A stretch of 64,000 nt of DNA from Temnopleurus reevesii (taxonomy: Eukaryota; Echinodermata; Echinoidea; Temnopleuroida; Temnopleuridae). The stretch is from the NCBI GenBank assembly GCA_036244855.1, contig BQKZ01001703.1:1-64000 (forward strand), written 5' to 3'. Position 1 is the first letter of the stretch, and each line of letters starts with the position of its first letter. Below the pieces are notes generated by a model. That model worked only from the letters and a program-made list of their open reading frames with translations. It searched no databases and was not told the DNA's origin. This document shows positions 50,601 to 62,600 of the stretch, one piece after another. Both the position numbers and the translations under genes were made by a program.

Positions 50601-53600
50601 GGGATTACAGCGTCATGGAACATCTTAAGATGCGATGAGTCGAGGAAGGAGGAATGCTGAGTCACTCCATAGGATTATGAACTCCCAAGATATGATCCTA
50701 AACATTCTTATCCGACCCCAAATTGCATCTCTCTTTCATCCATGTCTCTGCCCAGTAATCTTTATGATTAAGATGTTGCCAGATCTGTTTGGACTGTATT
50801 CTCCCCCATTTGTCTCCCTAATATCCATGTCTCTCCTAATGATCAGAGATGTTTTCACTAGCTCAGAAGACAGTTTGTATTATTTTTGGATTTATGATTC
50901 TGATGAGGGATGACAGTGAGATGCACACTGGATGTGCAAGGCGATGGGGTGCTCCAATCGTCTGTTTATGTTTGGAGAGTGAGTGGCAAATGGGATCACA
51001 GAACAAGGACAAATTGATATTTTAGAATTCAGAGAAACATGGAAGAAAATAGACGGATGAGAGATGGGAAAGCTAAGCAGAAGAGAAAGCATGGGTGGTA
51101 GAGAATACATTGACCTCTGAATTTTGAGTTTGTTATGCGAATAGGCAGGTTTACTAGTAGATCCAAATTTGATGCATGATCTATACAAAAATATTGTTCT
51201 TGACAACCTGAAAGCTTGTTCGAGGCTTGTCCGACATAGCAAAATTTAATGTATACATACTGGATTTCAAGTGTTATAGGTTTTATTTGATTTGATTTGA
51301 TACATTTATTTAAACACGGTTAAAAACCCAGTTCAGCACATGCTGTTTTTCAATGGGGCCATGCAAATTGTTACTATTTAACAAATACCATTCAACTAAG
51401 TTTTTCACTAAGATATGTGCATAATATCGGTCAGTAAACTGGCCTCTTCTGCTATTCCAATTGTTTATTATTTTTTAAGAGCTAAAAAAAACAACATTTT
51501 GCAAAGAAGACATTATAGAGCATCTAAAGATTAATACATAAATATTTTGCAATGCTAACTTTGCATTTATCTGTATTGATCATATACTTCTTTTTTTTAA
51601 TTCTCTTTCTACAGACCATGTGGTAATGCAACTGTCATTGTTTGTGGAAGAAACAAACATCATCAGCAAAGATTTCACCTTCTATGACTGCAGTAGACTT
51701 ACCAGGTATGTATCTCTTCAATTTATTTTTGATATAGGCCTACTGTTTACCGAAATAATTTGGCGGTGTTAATTTTTTGCGATTGGCGACTCCATGAACA
51801 TATTTGCAGGGTATTGAATTCATAGATGCAATCCATGAAAATGGTACAGTCTCCAAAATTGACTAATAAAGATTTTCCAAGAAACAGAAAGTGATTAATC
51901 TGCTGCTATCGATACTGAAAATGAATAGCAATGAACGTTATAATCACAGTACATTCTGGAGATTGTAATTAGAAGTGCAATTGTACACAGGACTCATCCC
52001 ATTGAAAATGTCATACAAAGCTGTCAACGTAAGGTGTGAAGTACTTCACATATACATTTTTCATAATAACCTTAAGGATTATTTTTGCAGGTCTAAAATG
52101 AGCAGTTTGCCATATTACCGCAAAACGTGCAAAAGTTAAGCCCCACGAAAATGTTCTGTTATACAGAAATAATTTTAAAAGAATTTGTTTTGATTTGTCT
52201 TAATTTGTTCTATATTGGTGCATTTGGTTTTTAGAAAATTTAGTTCAGGAAATTGTAATATAATAATAATACTATACATGGATTTATATAGCGCAATTAC
52301 TATACTAAATATATTCAGCTGCGCTAATCACGTCTTAATGCCAAATTGTACATAGAAGTTTTTTAAGAGAAACGATATGTTTTTAAATTGGACTGGAAGG
52401 TATTTAGGGATTGATAGTTTCTGATGTGGATTGGCAAGCTGTTCCAAAGTTCGTATCTGCTATGGCAAAAGCACAGTCTCCCATTGTGAGTTTTGTTCGT
52501 GGTTAGGAATGTGGAGTATTCGTGTATCTCTAGAGCTGCGCAGGCTGCGACTGTGGATGCCTTCAGCTCACGTTTGAATGTACACTTGTAGAGTTTATCA
52601 CCTGATTTATTTATATTTTTCAATGTAAGTCAAAACTTATTCAACTGGAGGATCTGTATCAATACTCCTCCACAACAGATTCCTCATATAGGATATTATA
52701 TGAATGGCAGATTAAAGTTTGCTACAATAGGAAGTATGCCTGCATTACAACACTCAGAATTGGTTTGTTGCACAATAAACGTGCCTGGAAGGGTTGCATG
52801 TACATTAACAGCGACGCTAATCGTCCGTCGTTGAAGGGGTTTGATGGTAATAAAGGGTTTAGGGCCTCTGTATTCCATTCATGCAGAAGAGAGGCAGGAG
52901 AATTGGGAATCAGCCAGGCTCAGTTTAGAACTGCCAGCTTCTCATGAATTTCTGTCTATTTATATTTCGAAGGTCCCCTAAGTGCCTGATCGCAATCTAT
53001 TGACCATTAGTCAAGCATTGTATTCTATCATTTTTGCAAACATTTTTGCCTGGATATTATAATGAAATACTTAATAGAGAGTGTTGTTTGAAATTTGCAA
53101 TTGATCGCAAGTTGCAGTTGATCAGATCGCACCAATCAAAATCAATGTTTAATGCGCATCTTGTCTAAAGCGCATACCCTACTGATTTGCAGTTGATTTG
53201 CGATAAATTGCAACTTTGGCAACACCACCTTTATAGGCAGCTAAGGCTGATATTACACTTCCCATCATTTTCAATTTTTTTAATACTAATTTAGACGTAA
53301 TGTTTGTAGGCACATTGTGCTCTTTGAATACGTGCCAACATCCTTGGGAGGGAGGGGCAAGGGTCTGATTAGAATTTGGATCCATGGGGCCATGAATAAT
53401 GATAATAATAATAAGATCATATACAGCGAATAACATATAGCCATGGCATATCTCAATGTGCTTAAAAAGCAGAAAATTAGATAACTGTAAAGAGAACTTT
53501 ATGTGACAATTTTATATCTATTTGCAATGTACATATGTATTTCTAATTGCCTGATGTATTGGAGAAGCTTTTTCTGATCATGTGATGGCAGAGGCATAAA

Positions 53601-56600
53601 TTTTGACTGTGCCGGTCGAGAATTCATATAATTAGTAAAATTTTCAATTTGTTTATTAATTGTCTGGAGACACTTGTCTCATTTGAAATTTCACCCGTAC
53701 AATCTACTGCATGTGAATTATGAGTATATGAGCATTGAGAAAAGCATATATATGTATCTCCTCTGTAAATTATGATATTGTACATCAATGGTTGAACCAA
53801 TCCTACCCTCGGGAGATGTGACATGCCTAGCTTGCTCTAATGCGCTTTTAGAAAAAGGCACAATGTTTCTAATAAATTGCCATGATATAGCATAATGCAT
53901 CAACTGTCAAATCGATTTAGCGTTCAAAGTTTGTTTGTGGTACAAATATATTACTTTGCTTTGTGCAATCAATTAAGCAGGAAGTCAGAAAAGGATTTGG
54001 AACTTCCTGACGAATGATTTTCCTGTGCATGTGTTCAATTTAAGCATGCCCTCGATCTGCATGTTTTTACACCCAAAATGAGGTTGGCTAAAAAAAGAGC
54101 TCAATTTGCAAACGATTTCATGCAAAATCTAAATTAGGACATAGATGGGCCTCAGCTTTGAATATGAACTGCAAATTATTTCTCTATTTGTGGATAATTG
54201 TTCTTTTATTAAAGTAAGTTACCAAATATATCAGCAGCATTGACTTCATATTAAACTAAATTGTTGTTAATTGATTCAGAGCCCAGTACTAGCTGATTTC
54301 AGACAATACTTGTTTGGAGATATGCTTATTTTGTGCAAAAAGTTTATTCTACTTTTTGAAAATAGACACATTAAAATCCAATTAGTAAGACTGTCTATTC
54401 ATATTTTCTTTCAAAATCAGTGTAGAATGATTTCAATAATACATGTATTTGTTATACATGTTTCATTTTCGGAATCTATCAAGAATTTTGGTCTCCTTGA
54501 TGCGACTGAAAAACTTCAACTCAATCACTCCTGAATTGTACCTCCCCAAAGCTGATGGAAGCTGAATTTATAATGAAATGTATCCTTCGTATTAGATTGC
54601 TATCAAAATAACATGATTACTGCCAAGAGTAATGGATCCCTCAGAATGCTTTGAAAAACATTCATGCATTATTGACTCTGTAAGGTAATAATTGCCTTTC
54701 AATGTGTTTTGTGCAGTGCTCAAATGTTTGAACCCCAAGTTTGTTCTAACCTTCGAAAAAAATGTCAGATGCTGAAAATATTTTTTTCCAGCATTAAAGA
54801 ACTGTGTACATGGAATAAATTGCATTCCATACCCTCTGTTTCTTAGATCCCATGTTTGTGTAATATATTTCCAATTACACTCCAAAATATTGTCATGAAC
54901 CTCAAACAATATGGCACAATATTGATTCATTCCAATATGATATTTGGCCAATCTACAATAAAAGGTCCCCAAAGTTCATGAATAATTAACTTTCGGGCTC
55001 CCTTGATTTCTGGAGATGTTTTTATGCAAGAAATATGAATGTGTTTAACCTTTCTGCTAGCTTTGTTATTGAGCCTCACATCTATCATAAAACAGTTTGG
55101 AAGCCCATGACGCTAATTCCCTGTTGTTTGAAACGAACCAATGTGTACTGTAAACTTGGGGCAAACAGGGACAATGGGTTAACTAGGACAAAACTTAACC
55201 CATTAAATATTTTTTAGGAGATGGATCACCCTATTATGGGAAAAATAAATGAAATGTGAAAGAAAATATGTTATGAGCAGATCTAAATCCGCCGTTTCTA
55301 TTCGTCCCTATTTGCAGTACCTCAAAACTCATATTATCTTCTTTTTTAGTTTGATACAGCAGACAAGATAAGTACCACTGAACTGTTAATTACTACAGAA
55401 TTTGTATATGTGACCCGCCATATCAAAATGAGACACTAGTCGCAATTTATCGAAATGGAGTTAATCATACAGTCATTTTCTCCATACCCCATGCTTTATT
55501 TTGATGTAAGATATAACGCGTATAGTCAACCCAATCGGCAGTTATTGCTGTTTTAATGAGAACAAGTATGATGTTTTCAGAAATAATTTTATCGAGAAAA
55601 TCGAGTTTTTGTTTGGACCTCCATTTTCTTTTTTCAAAGACGTATAGCTTGCGATCGACCGGGACAAACCTTGGCAACGGAAGTTCAGTCAGGCATAACG
55701 CGGACGCTTCCCATTGGTCAAAGCTATATAGCGCGGAAGATCGAATCGTCCAATCTGTTCACGAAATTTGCAATCCTGATGAATAATTCATTACTTTGGA
55801 AGTAGCCTACCCTCGCCAGATTTGTGATAAACGAGACTCGTAGAAAACAGGAAAAACGACTAAGTCTGACAAAGTTAATGCACTCTTTTAACCAAGATAA
55901 GAGAAAGCGTTTCAAACAAGATTTATGTAAATGCGCAGAAAATATACTTCCCTTTCCCCCGTTCATCTGACGAGTTTTATGTCATGCTATGAAATTTCAG
56001 TTTACTATCTAATATTTCTCCATGTTATGCCCCAAATACCAAGTACGATTATTTTGGTAACGAAAAATGTGCATGATAATTAATTTTTGGAGTTCCTATT
56101 TATGAAAATATAATCACCCGAGTCGAACTATATAGGGAGATAGACTACGCTATGCTCATTTCATACTTTACCATTTCTGTCTTGTGGGATAATGTCTTTG
56201 AAATAATATCAAAACTAACAAAATAATATCTCTCATTTTTTTTTATGAGGTACTTTTTATTTTTTTTCAGGATGCATCTGTTTTTTTTTATAGTTTTATT
56301 TTTCTGAAGATGCAATTCCCTTTTTCTTCTGAAGTGGACCTTACTGGACCAGATTTGTGTGTTTCCATTTTTTTTTCGTTTGTAAAATCTTTTTTTTTTT
56401 TTTTTTTGTTCAAGAGGTTGATCCATTATTGAGGGTGTCCCCTCCTCTCTCCAACCCTGCTACGGGTCGGCGATGCATATTAATGGCACCCCTTTTCAAC
56501 AGCGGAATGTTATAAATCAACGCAAATAGAGTTGGTGCAAGCTGCATAGCCAAATTGGAAAGCATTGATGTATTCAAGGCTGAATGTGATACTCATCATA

Positions 56601-59600
56601 ATCACAATCTTGTAACGAAACCGACTAGCGCAAAAGATCGTTACTTGTATTATTAAGTTTGTTTCCTTTCATTTACTTCTGAATAGCAACATTTAAAAGA
56701 AAAGCCCGACAATGAACGCATGAGCGCGCACCGAGAAGGCGAAGGATTATAGCAGTCATTTAAAGCAAACAATAACATGAAAAGATCCGGGTCTGGCATA
56801 AAGAATAAAAGATCACTTAAGAGAAGTGCTTTATTTATCGATCCTGGAACCCTCCCGATGAATAAACACAGCTTTTATATAACATTTTTCTCTGGTACTT
56901 GCTTGCTATGTAGTATTCAGACATGTATTTGAACGAGGGGATGGGGCAAAATCTACAGAACTTTTTTTTTTATCAAGCAACAACTACCTCAAAAACCTTA
57001 CGGATTTCATTTTGCTTACGAAATAACAACCAAGAAAACCCCTAATCATATTTGTCCCTGCTTTTACCTTATTGTCTTTTTCTTTCTAATTGTTTTTGCA
57101 TATTGTATATTTTGTATATCTATGCATTTTATACCTGACTGTTCAAAAGAAGCATTGCCTAGAATGCTAACATCCTAACACTCTATCACTCCCATGATAA
57201 CCGTCCGTATATGAGACGAATTTAACAAATATGTCCCTAATGTTACCATGGATATTGCTGCCCCCGCCGCAAACACAGAATGTGTCTAATGAGCGCTACA
57301 TTTAAAAAAAAATAATATGTATATGTATTTATTATCACTGTATGACTGCAGTAGGTGTTTTAGGTAAGGTAAGACAAAAATGGGAATGAATAAATAGAAA
57401 TAGAAAAAGCACTGCTCATGCATTAAAATGATGCATTGAGGATTAAATATTATAAAGCACTGGATCTTTGATCCCAACCCTTTTAGTCCATGTATGAGTA
57501 GGAAATAAAGAAACAAGTATCTTCAAGATTTAATTGTAATTTTAAGGTCGAAATAACACAATTAAGTTCATTAATGTTTTATTCGATATTTACTAGGAGA
57601 TATTCGTCAGTCTACCTTAAACTTCCCCTCTTTTCTTGCGCCTTGAAACTTCTGTATAAAGTACATAATAAATTATTTTATTCTGAAATTATTATTGTTA
57701 TAAATCCACCTACTCAGTTAAGTGAAAGATATAGAAAATAATTGCTCTCATTATTTTCATTAAATGCGCTTGAAATGCCTTTCCATATAGTAATTTTTTC
57801 TGTGTAGGCATTTGCAAATGTTTCTTCATGAGTTGTTGGCTGCGCCATTTAACAAACCGGACACGCGCAAGTGATCGTAGAGTGCATCGTTTGATATGTT
57901 TATTTTCCCCCTTTTATGAATTCTGAATACTCATCTCAAAGTAGCACAATAAATTAATAGGCTTGACTTTGAATGCAGCGCAGATCAATTTACACGCCAT
58001 ACAAAAGATAACAGTCTTTACAGGCGCAAAAGAACTAAGTGATTAGCATTCATTAAACGTCAAGTACAAAACTGCCAGCAAAAGGAAAATAAATATAATA
58101 AAACTTGATATATTAAAAAAAAGTTCAATATCGCCCGAGTTCCGGGAAATTTCTTTCTTGTATAAGAACTAAAACAAAAGTCACGCTAGATCGCGAGTCC
58201 TTTGCGATCGCGTGAGCTCAAGCTGGAACCCAAACAGATCGTTAAAACATGAATATTCATGAGCCTTCGTTCCCTGATCCGGCGGCCAATGAGCGTCGCG
58301 CGGTCGTTAAGGGGCGGAGCGAATGCCGATGACCTCCAAACGCGGCAAAACCAAATCCATCAAATCTGAAGGCACCGAAAAAAATGCCCTTAAAAAAACG
58401 AATTTTAACACGCTTCCCGTTGGAATTTTGGTTTGAAATTTTGACACATGATAGATGAATAGTGTATGGACATAATATGATAAAAATTTATAATTTGATA
58501 TTTTTCGACCTTCATGACTAAAACCTCAATTTTCTCGATTCGAAGACTTGCGACTTGTGTCTCATTTTGATCTGGCGAGTCACATATTCTTTGCATCTTG
58601 CTCGTTCAGGTTGAGAAGAGTTGAATAGCAGTAATCAAGTTGCCTATTGTGCCTGAATGTGTGTAAGATCAAAAAGTGAATGCAAAAGCTGAACGAAAGT
58701 GAGAGCACACCTGACAGCATTACAATTTACAGTAATATCAAACATTCAATTATGATGAAGCCTTGAATGTAAGGAAATCAACCTCACATATTTCTAAATG
58801 GTTGGCATCCATGCTGTGCTGGAGTCAAAATACTCCCAGCATTATTCAAGCAGTACATAAAAAAGATATTATGTATGAAAAACAAGTTTTTATACTCTTT
58901 GTGCGATTCTGTTATTTCTCTGGAGATTTAGTTTTAGTTTAGTAAGTTTGCATCTATAGTATCTAAGAAAACTTGTTAATTCCCCAATTAAAAGTTTCTC
59001 CATTTCCGTAAAAGCTTTTCATGATTAAACAAGGGAGTTTGATAGACTTTGATTTATACTGATCAATTCCCTATTCTCCTTTCCCATCAATCTCAACTCT
59101 CAGCTGTACAGCCTGTACGAGTAGCCAATGGGATTGTGATTGGTGTATCTATGACAACGCCTGCACCCATGATAGTTCTACTTGCTCAAGTGATTTAAGT
59201 GTAATCACCGGAATGGAGGTAAGAATACAAATCAAATTATTCATGTTTTTTTGCTGGGACTATTTTTTTTAAACAAAGCATCAAATCATTTTGTGTAAAT
59301 GTTTATAAATTCTAAAACATTGCAGGAAGAATTCTAGGCCCTTTGAATTTCCTTTACAGTTGATATTGAACAAACCAGTAGGGATTCTTTCAAATGCTAC
59401 CATTATTCATACTTACATTGAAAAAAAAAGAGAATGGCAAAATTTGATTCATTAACAATTGAGTATTGTTAGTTGCTGTATTCCTAGAGGACCTCACATT
59501 GCCAACAGGGTAATGATTGTTTTGTTGTAAATTTCACTCCATCAAACTGCCTCTGGATAATCTAGGAAACAGGAAATTTTATTTTGCAAAGCTTAATTTG

Positions 59601-62600
59601 AATCTTTTGCTCTTAAAGTTTTCTTTTAAAATGAGTGGTAAGCAGATGAAGTTTGAGAAATTCTTAATTCTATTACATACTGTTGAATAAAATAAAGACT
59701 ATTTTTGCACNNNNNNNNNNNNNNNNNNNNNNNNNNNNNNNNNNNNNNNNNNNNNNNNNNNNNNNNNNNNNNNNNNNNNNNNNNNNNNNNNNNNNNNNNN
59801 NNNNNNNNNNNNNNNNNNNNNNNNNNNNNNNNNNNNNNNNNNNNNNNNNNNNNNNNNNNNNNNNNNNNNNNNNNNNNNNNNNNNNNNNNNNNNNNNNNNN
59901 NNNNNNNNNNNNNNNNNNNNNNNNNNNNNNNNNNNNNNNNNNNCAATGTGTTTTGTGCAGTGCTCAAATGTTTGAACCCCAAGTTTGTTCTAACCTTCGA
60001 AAAAAATGTCAGATGCTGAAAATATTTTTTTCCAGCATTAAAGAACTGTGTACATGGAATAAATTGCATTCCATACCCTCTGTTTCTTAGATCCCATGTT
60101 TGTGTAATATATTTCCAATTACACTCCAAAATATTGTCATGAACCTCAAACAATATGGCACAATATTGATTCATTCCAATATGATATTTGGCCAATCTAC
60201 AATAAAAGGTCCCCAAAGTTCATGACTAATTAACTTTCGGGCTCCCTTGATTTCTGGAGATGTTTTTATGCAAGAAATATGAATGTGTTTAACCTTTCTG
60301 CTAGCTTTGTTATTGAGCCTCACATCTATCATAAAACAGTTTGGAAGCCCATGACGCTAATTCCCTGTTGTTTGAAACGAACCAATGTGTACTGTAAACT
60401 TGGGGCAAACAGGGACAATGGGTTAACTAGGACAAAACTTAACCCATTAAATATTTTTTAGGAGATGGATCACCCTATTATGGGAAAAATAAATGAAATG
60501 TGAAAGAAAATATGTTATAAGCAGATCTAAATAGACTGAAAGTTTTGTATCTCCTCATCCGCCGTTTCTATTCGTCCCTATTTGCAGTACCTCAAAACTC
60601 ATATTATCTTCTTTTTTAGTTTGATACAGCAGACAAGATAAGTACCACTGAACTGTTAATTACTACAGAATTTGTATATTCTTTGCATCTTGCTCGTTCA
60701 GGTTGAGAAGAGTTGAGTAGCAGTAATCGAGTTTCCTATCATTCCTGAATGTGTGTAAGATCAACAAGTAAATGCAAAAGCTGAACGAAAGTGAGAGCAC
60801 ACCTGACAGCATTACAATTTACAGTAATATCAAACATTCAATTATGATGAAGCCTTGAATGTAAGGAAATCAACCTCACATATTTCTAAATGGTTGGCAT
60901 CCATGCTGTGCTGGAGTCAAAATACTCCCAGCATTATTCAAGCAGTACATAAAAAAGATATTATGTATGAAAAACAAGTTTTTATACTCTTTGTGCGATT
61001 CTGTTATTTCTCTGGAGATTTAGTTTTAGTTTAGTAAGTTTGCATCTATAGTATCTAAGAAAACTTGTTAATTCCCCAATTAAAAGTTTCTCCATTTCCG
61101 TAAAAGCTTTTCATGATTAAACAAGGGAGTTTGATAGACTTTGATTTATACTGATCAATTCCCTATTCTCCTTTCCCATCAATCTCAACTCTCAGCTGTA
61201 CAGCCTGTACGAGTAGCCAATGGGATTGTGATTGGTGTATCTATGACAACGCCTGCACCCATGATAGTTCTACTTGCTCAAGTGATTTAAGTGTAATCAC
61301 CGGAATGGAGGTAAGAATACAAATCAAATTATTCATGTTTTTTTGCTGGGACTATTTTTTTTAAACAAAGCATCAAATCATTTTGTGTAAATGTTTATAA
61401 ATTCTAAAACATTGCAGGAAGAATTCTAGGCCCTTTGAATTTCCTTTACAGTTGATATTGAACAAACCAGTAGGGATTCTTTCAAATGCTACCATTATTC
61501 ATACTTACATTGAAAAAAAAAGAGAATGGCAAAATTTGATTCATTAACAATTGAGTATTGTTAGTTGCTGTATTCCTAGAGGACCTCACATTGCCAACAG
61601 GGTAATGATTGTTTTGTTGTAAATTTCACTCCATCAAACTGCCTCTGGATAATCTAGGAAACAGGAAATTTTATTTTGCAAAGCTTAATTTCAATCTTTT
61701 GCTCTTAAAGTTTTCTTTTAAAATGAGTGGTAAGCAGATGAAGTTTGAGAAATTCTTAATTCTATTACATACTGTTGAATAAAATAAAGACTATTTTTGC
61801 ACAATATGATTTCAGATGCAATCTTGGTCGGGATATACAATTATTTTATGATACGATCATTAAATTGAAATGATGGAAATGGAAATAACTTATTTGTATT
61901 GGCATTATTGATAAGGAATATTGCCTCCTGCCAAATGGAATTTTTATTAATTTTTTAAATTTTCTAATAAACTAATATTTATCTAAGACAGTATGAAATT
62001 CCAAACAGCCCTTGGACAGTCTATGCACCATTGCACATTTAACCAATGGATTATACCACAAAATGGATACAAGCCCATTAGAAACTTGTGATATTATCAG
62101 AATTGCAGACTGCTATTACCATGTTTACATGTGTTTCCCCATTTGTGAATCATCGCTGTCATTCCTTCTCCAGAATATTGTTTACCTTTATTGTTGATCT
62201 TCAGTGAGACAGTCGGAAGATTTGTTTACAATTGGCTTCCTGGTCACAGGTAGCAAACCTTTTGTGTTCCAAATATGCATTCTGTACTGGCGCATACATT
62301 ACACCCAATAAATGAAGTGTGATAATTAGGTCGATCTGAATAGCTGGCTTTATATGAGTAGTATGTGAGAGAATGCAATCTAGATTATCGTTATTGAACA
62401 TCACAACTTATTTGTTGATAATCCCTGTTTGATATTTTGATAGACTGCCTACATTACACTGACTAGTTAGGAAGTTGATGCATGTAATTAAAATTCAAAG
62501 AGTTTTGTAGGTGGTGACAAATTGTGGTATTTTTGACAATGATTGTTAGAAAATTTGATTTTTAGCTTAAAATACTAGATTAAAAGTTAAGATAAGCTCT

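Larger units (their letters stand above)
51706..59103 (+). other. Plexin intron 7 (7.4 kb including a 3.2-kb transposon)
   Basis: Bounded by GTATGT and CTCTCAG. It contains MITEs at 51744 and 53076, a LINE fragment at 52260-52500, a tail fragment at 53395, and the transposon 55409-58584. If the right haplotype (59944 onward) is used, the intron lacks the transposon and would be about 4.2 kb. Confidence 0.85.
54700..59710 (+). repeat. Left copy of a duplicated 1.86-kb locus (interrupted by a transposon)
   Basis: 54700-55408 plus 58585-59710 align base for base with 59944-61802. The lengths fit exactly: 5,011 minus the 3,176-bp transposon and its 2-bp target duplication is 1,833. Adding the 26 bases present only at 60533-60558 gives 1,859, the length of the right copy. 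This copy stops exactly at the N gap. Confidence 0.95.

Noticed and set aside
56145..56426. Lys-rich 93-codon minus frame inside the transposon as a transposase
   Set aside because: Composed largely of poly(T)-derived Lys codons, with no catalytic motif or zinc-finger pattern.
59104..61310. Real tandem exon duplication or mutually exclusive exons
   Set aside because: The copies are identical, boundaries coincide with contig ends at an N gap, and 115 nt is not frame-neutral. Haplotype overlap is simpler.
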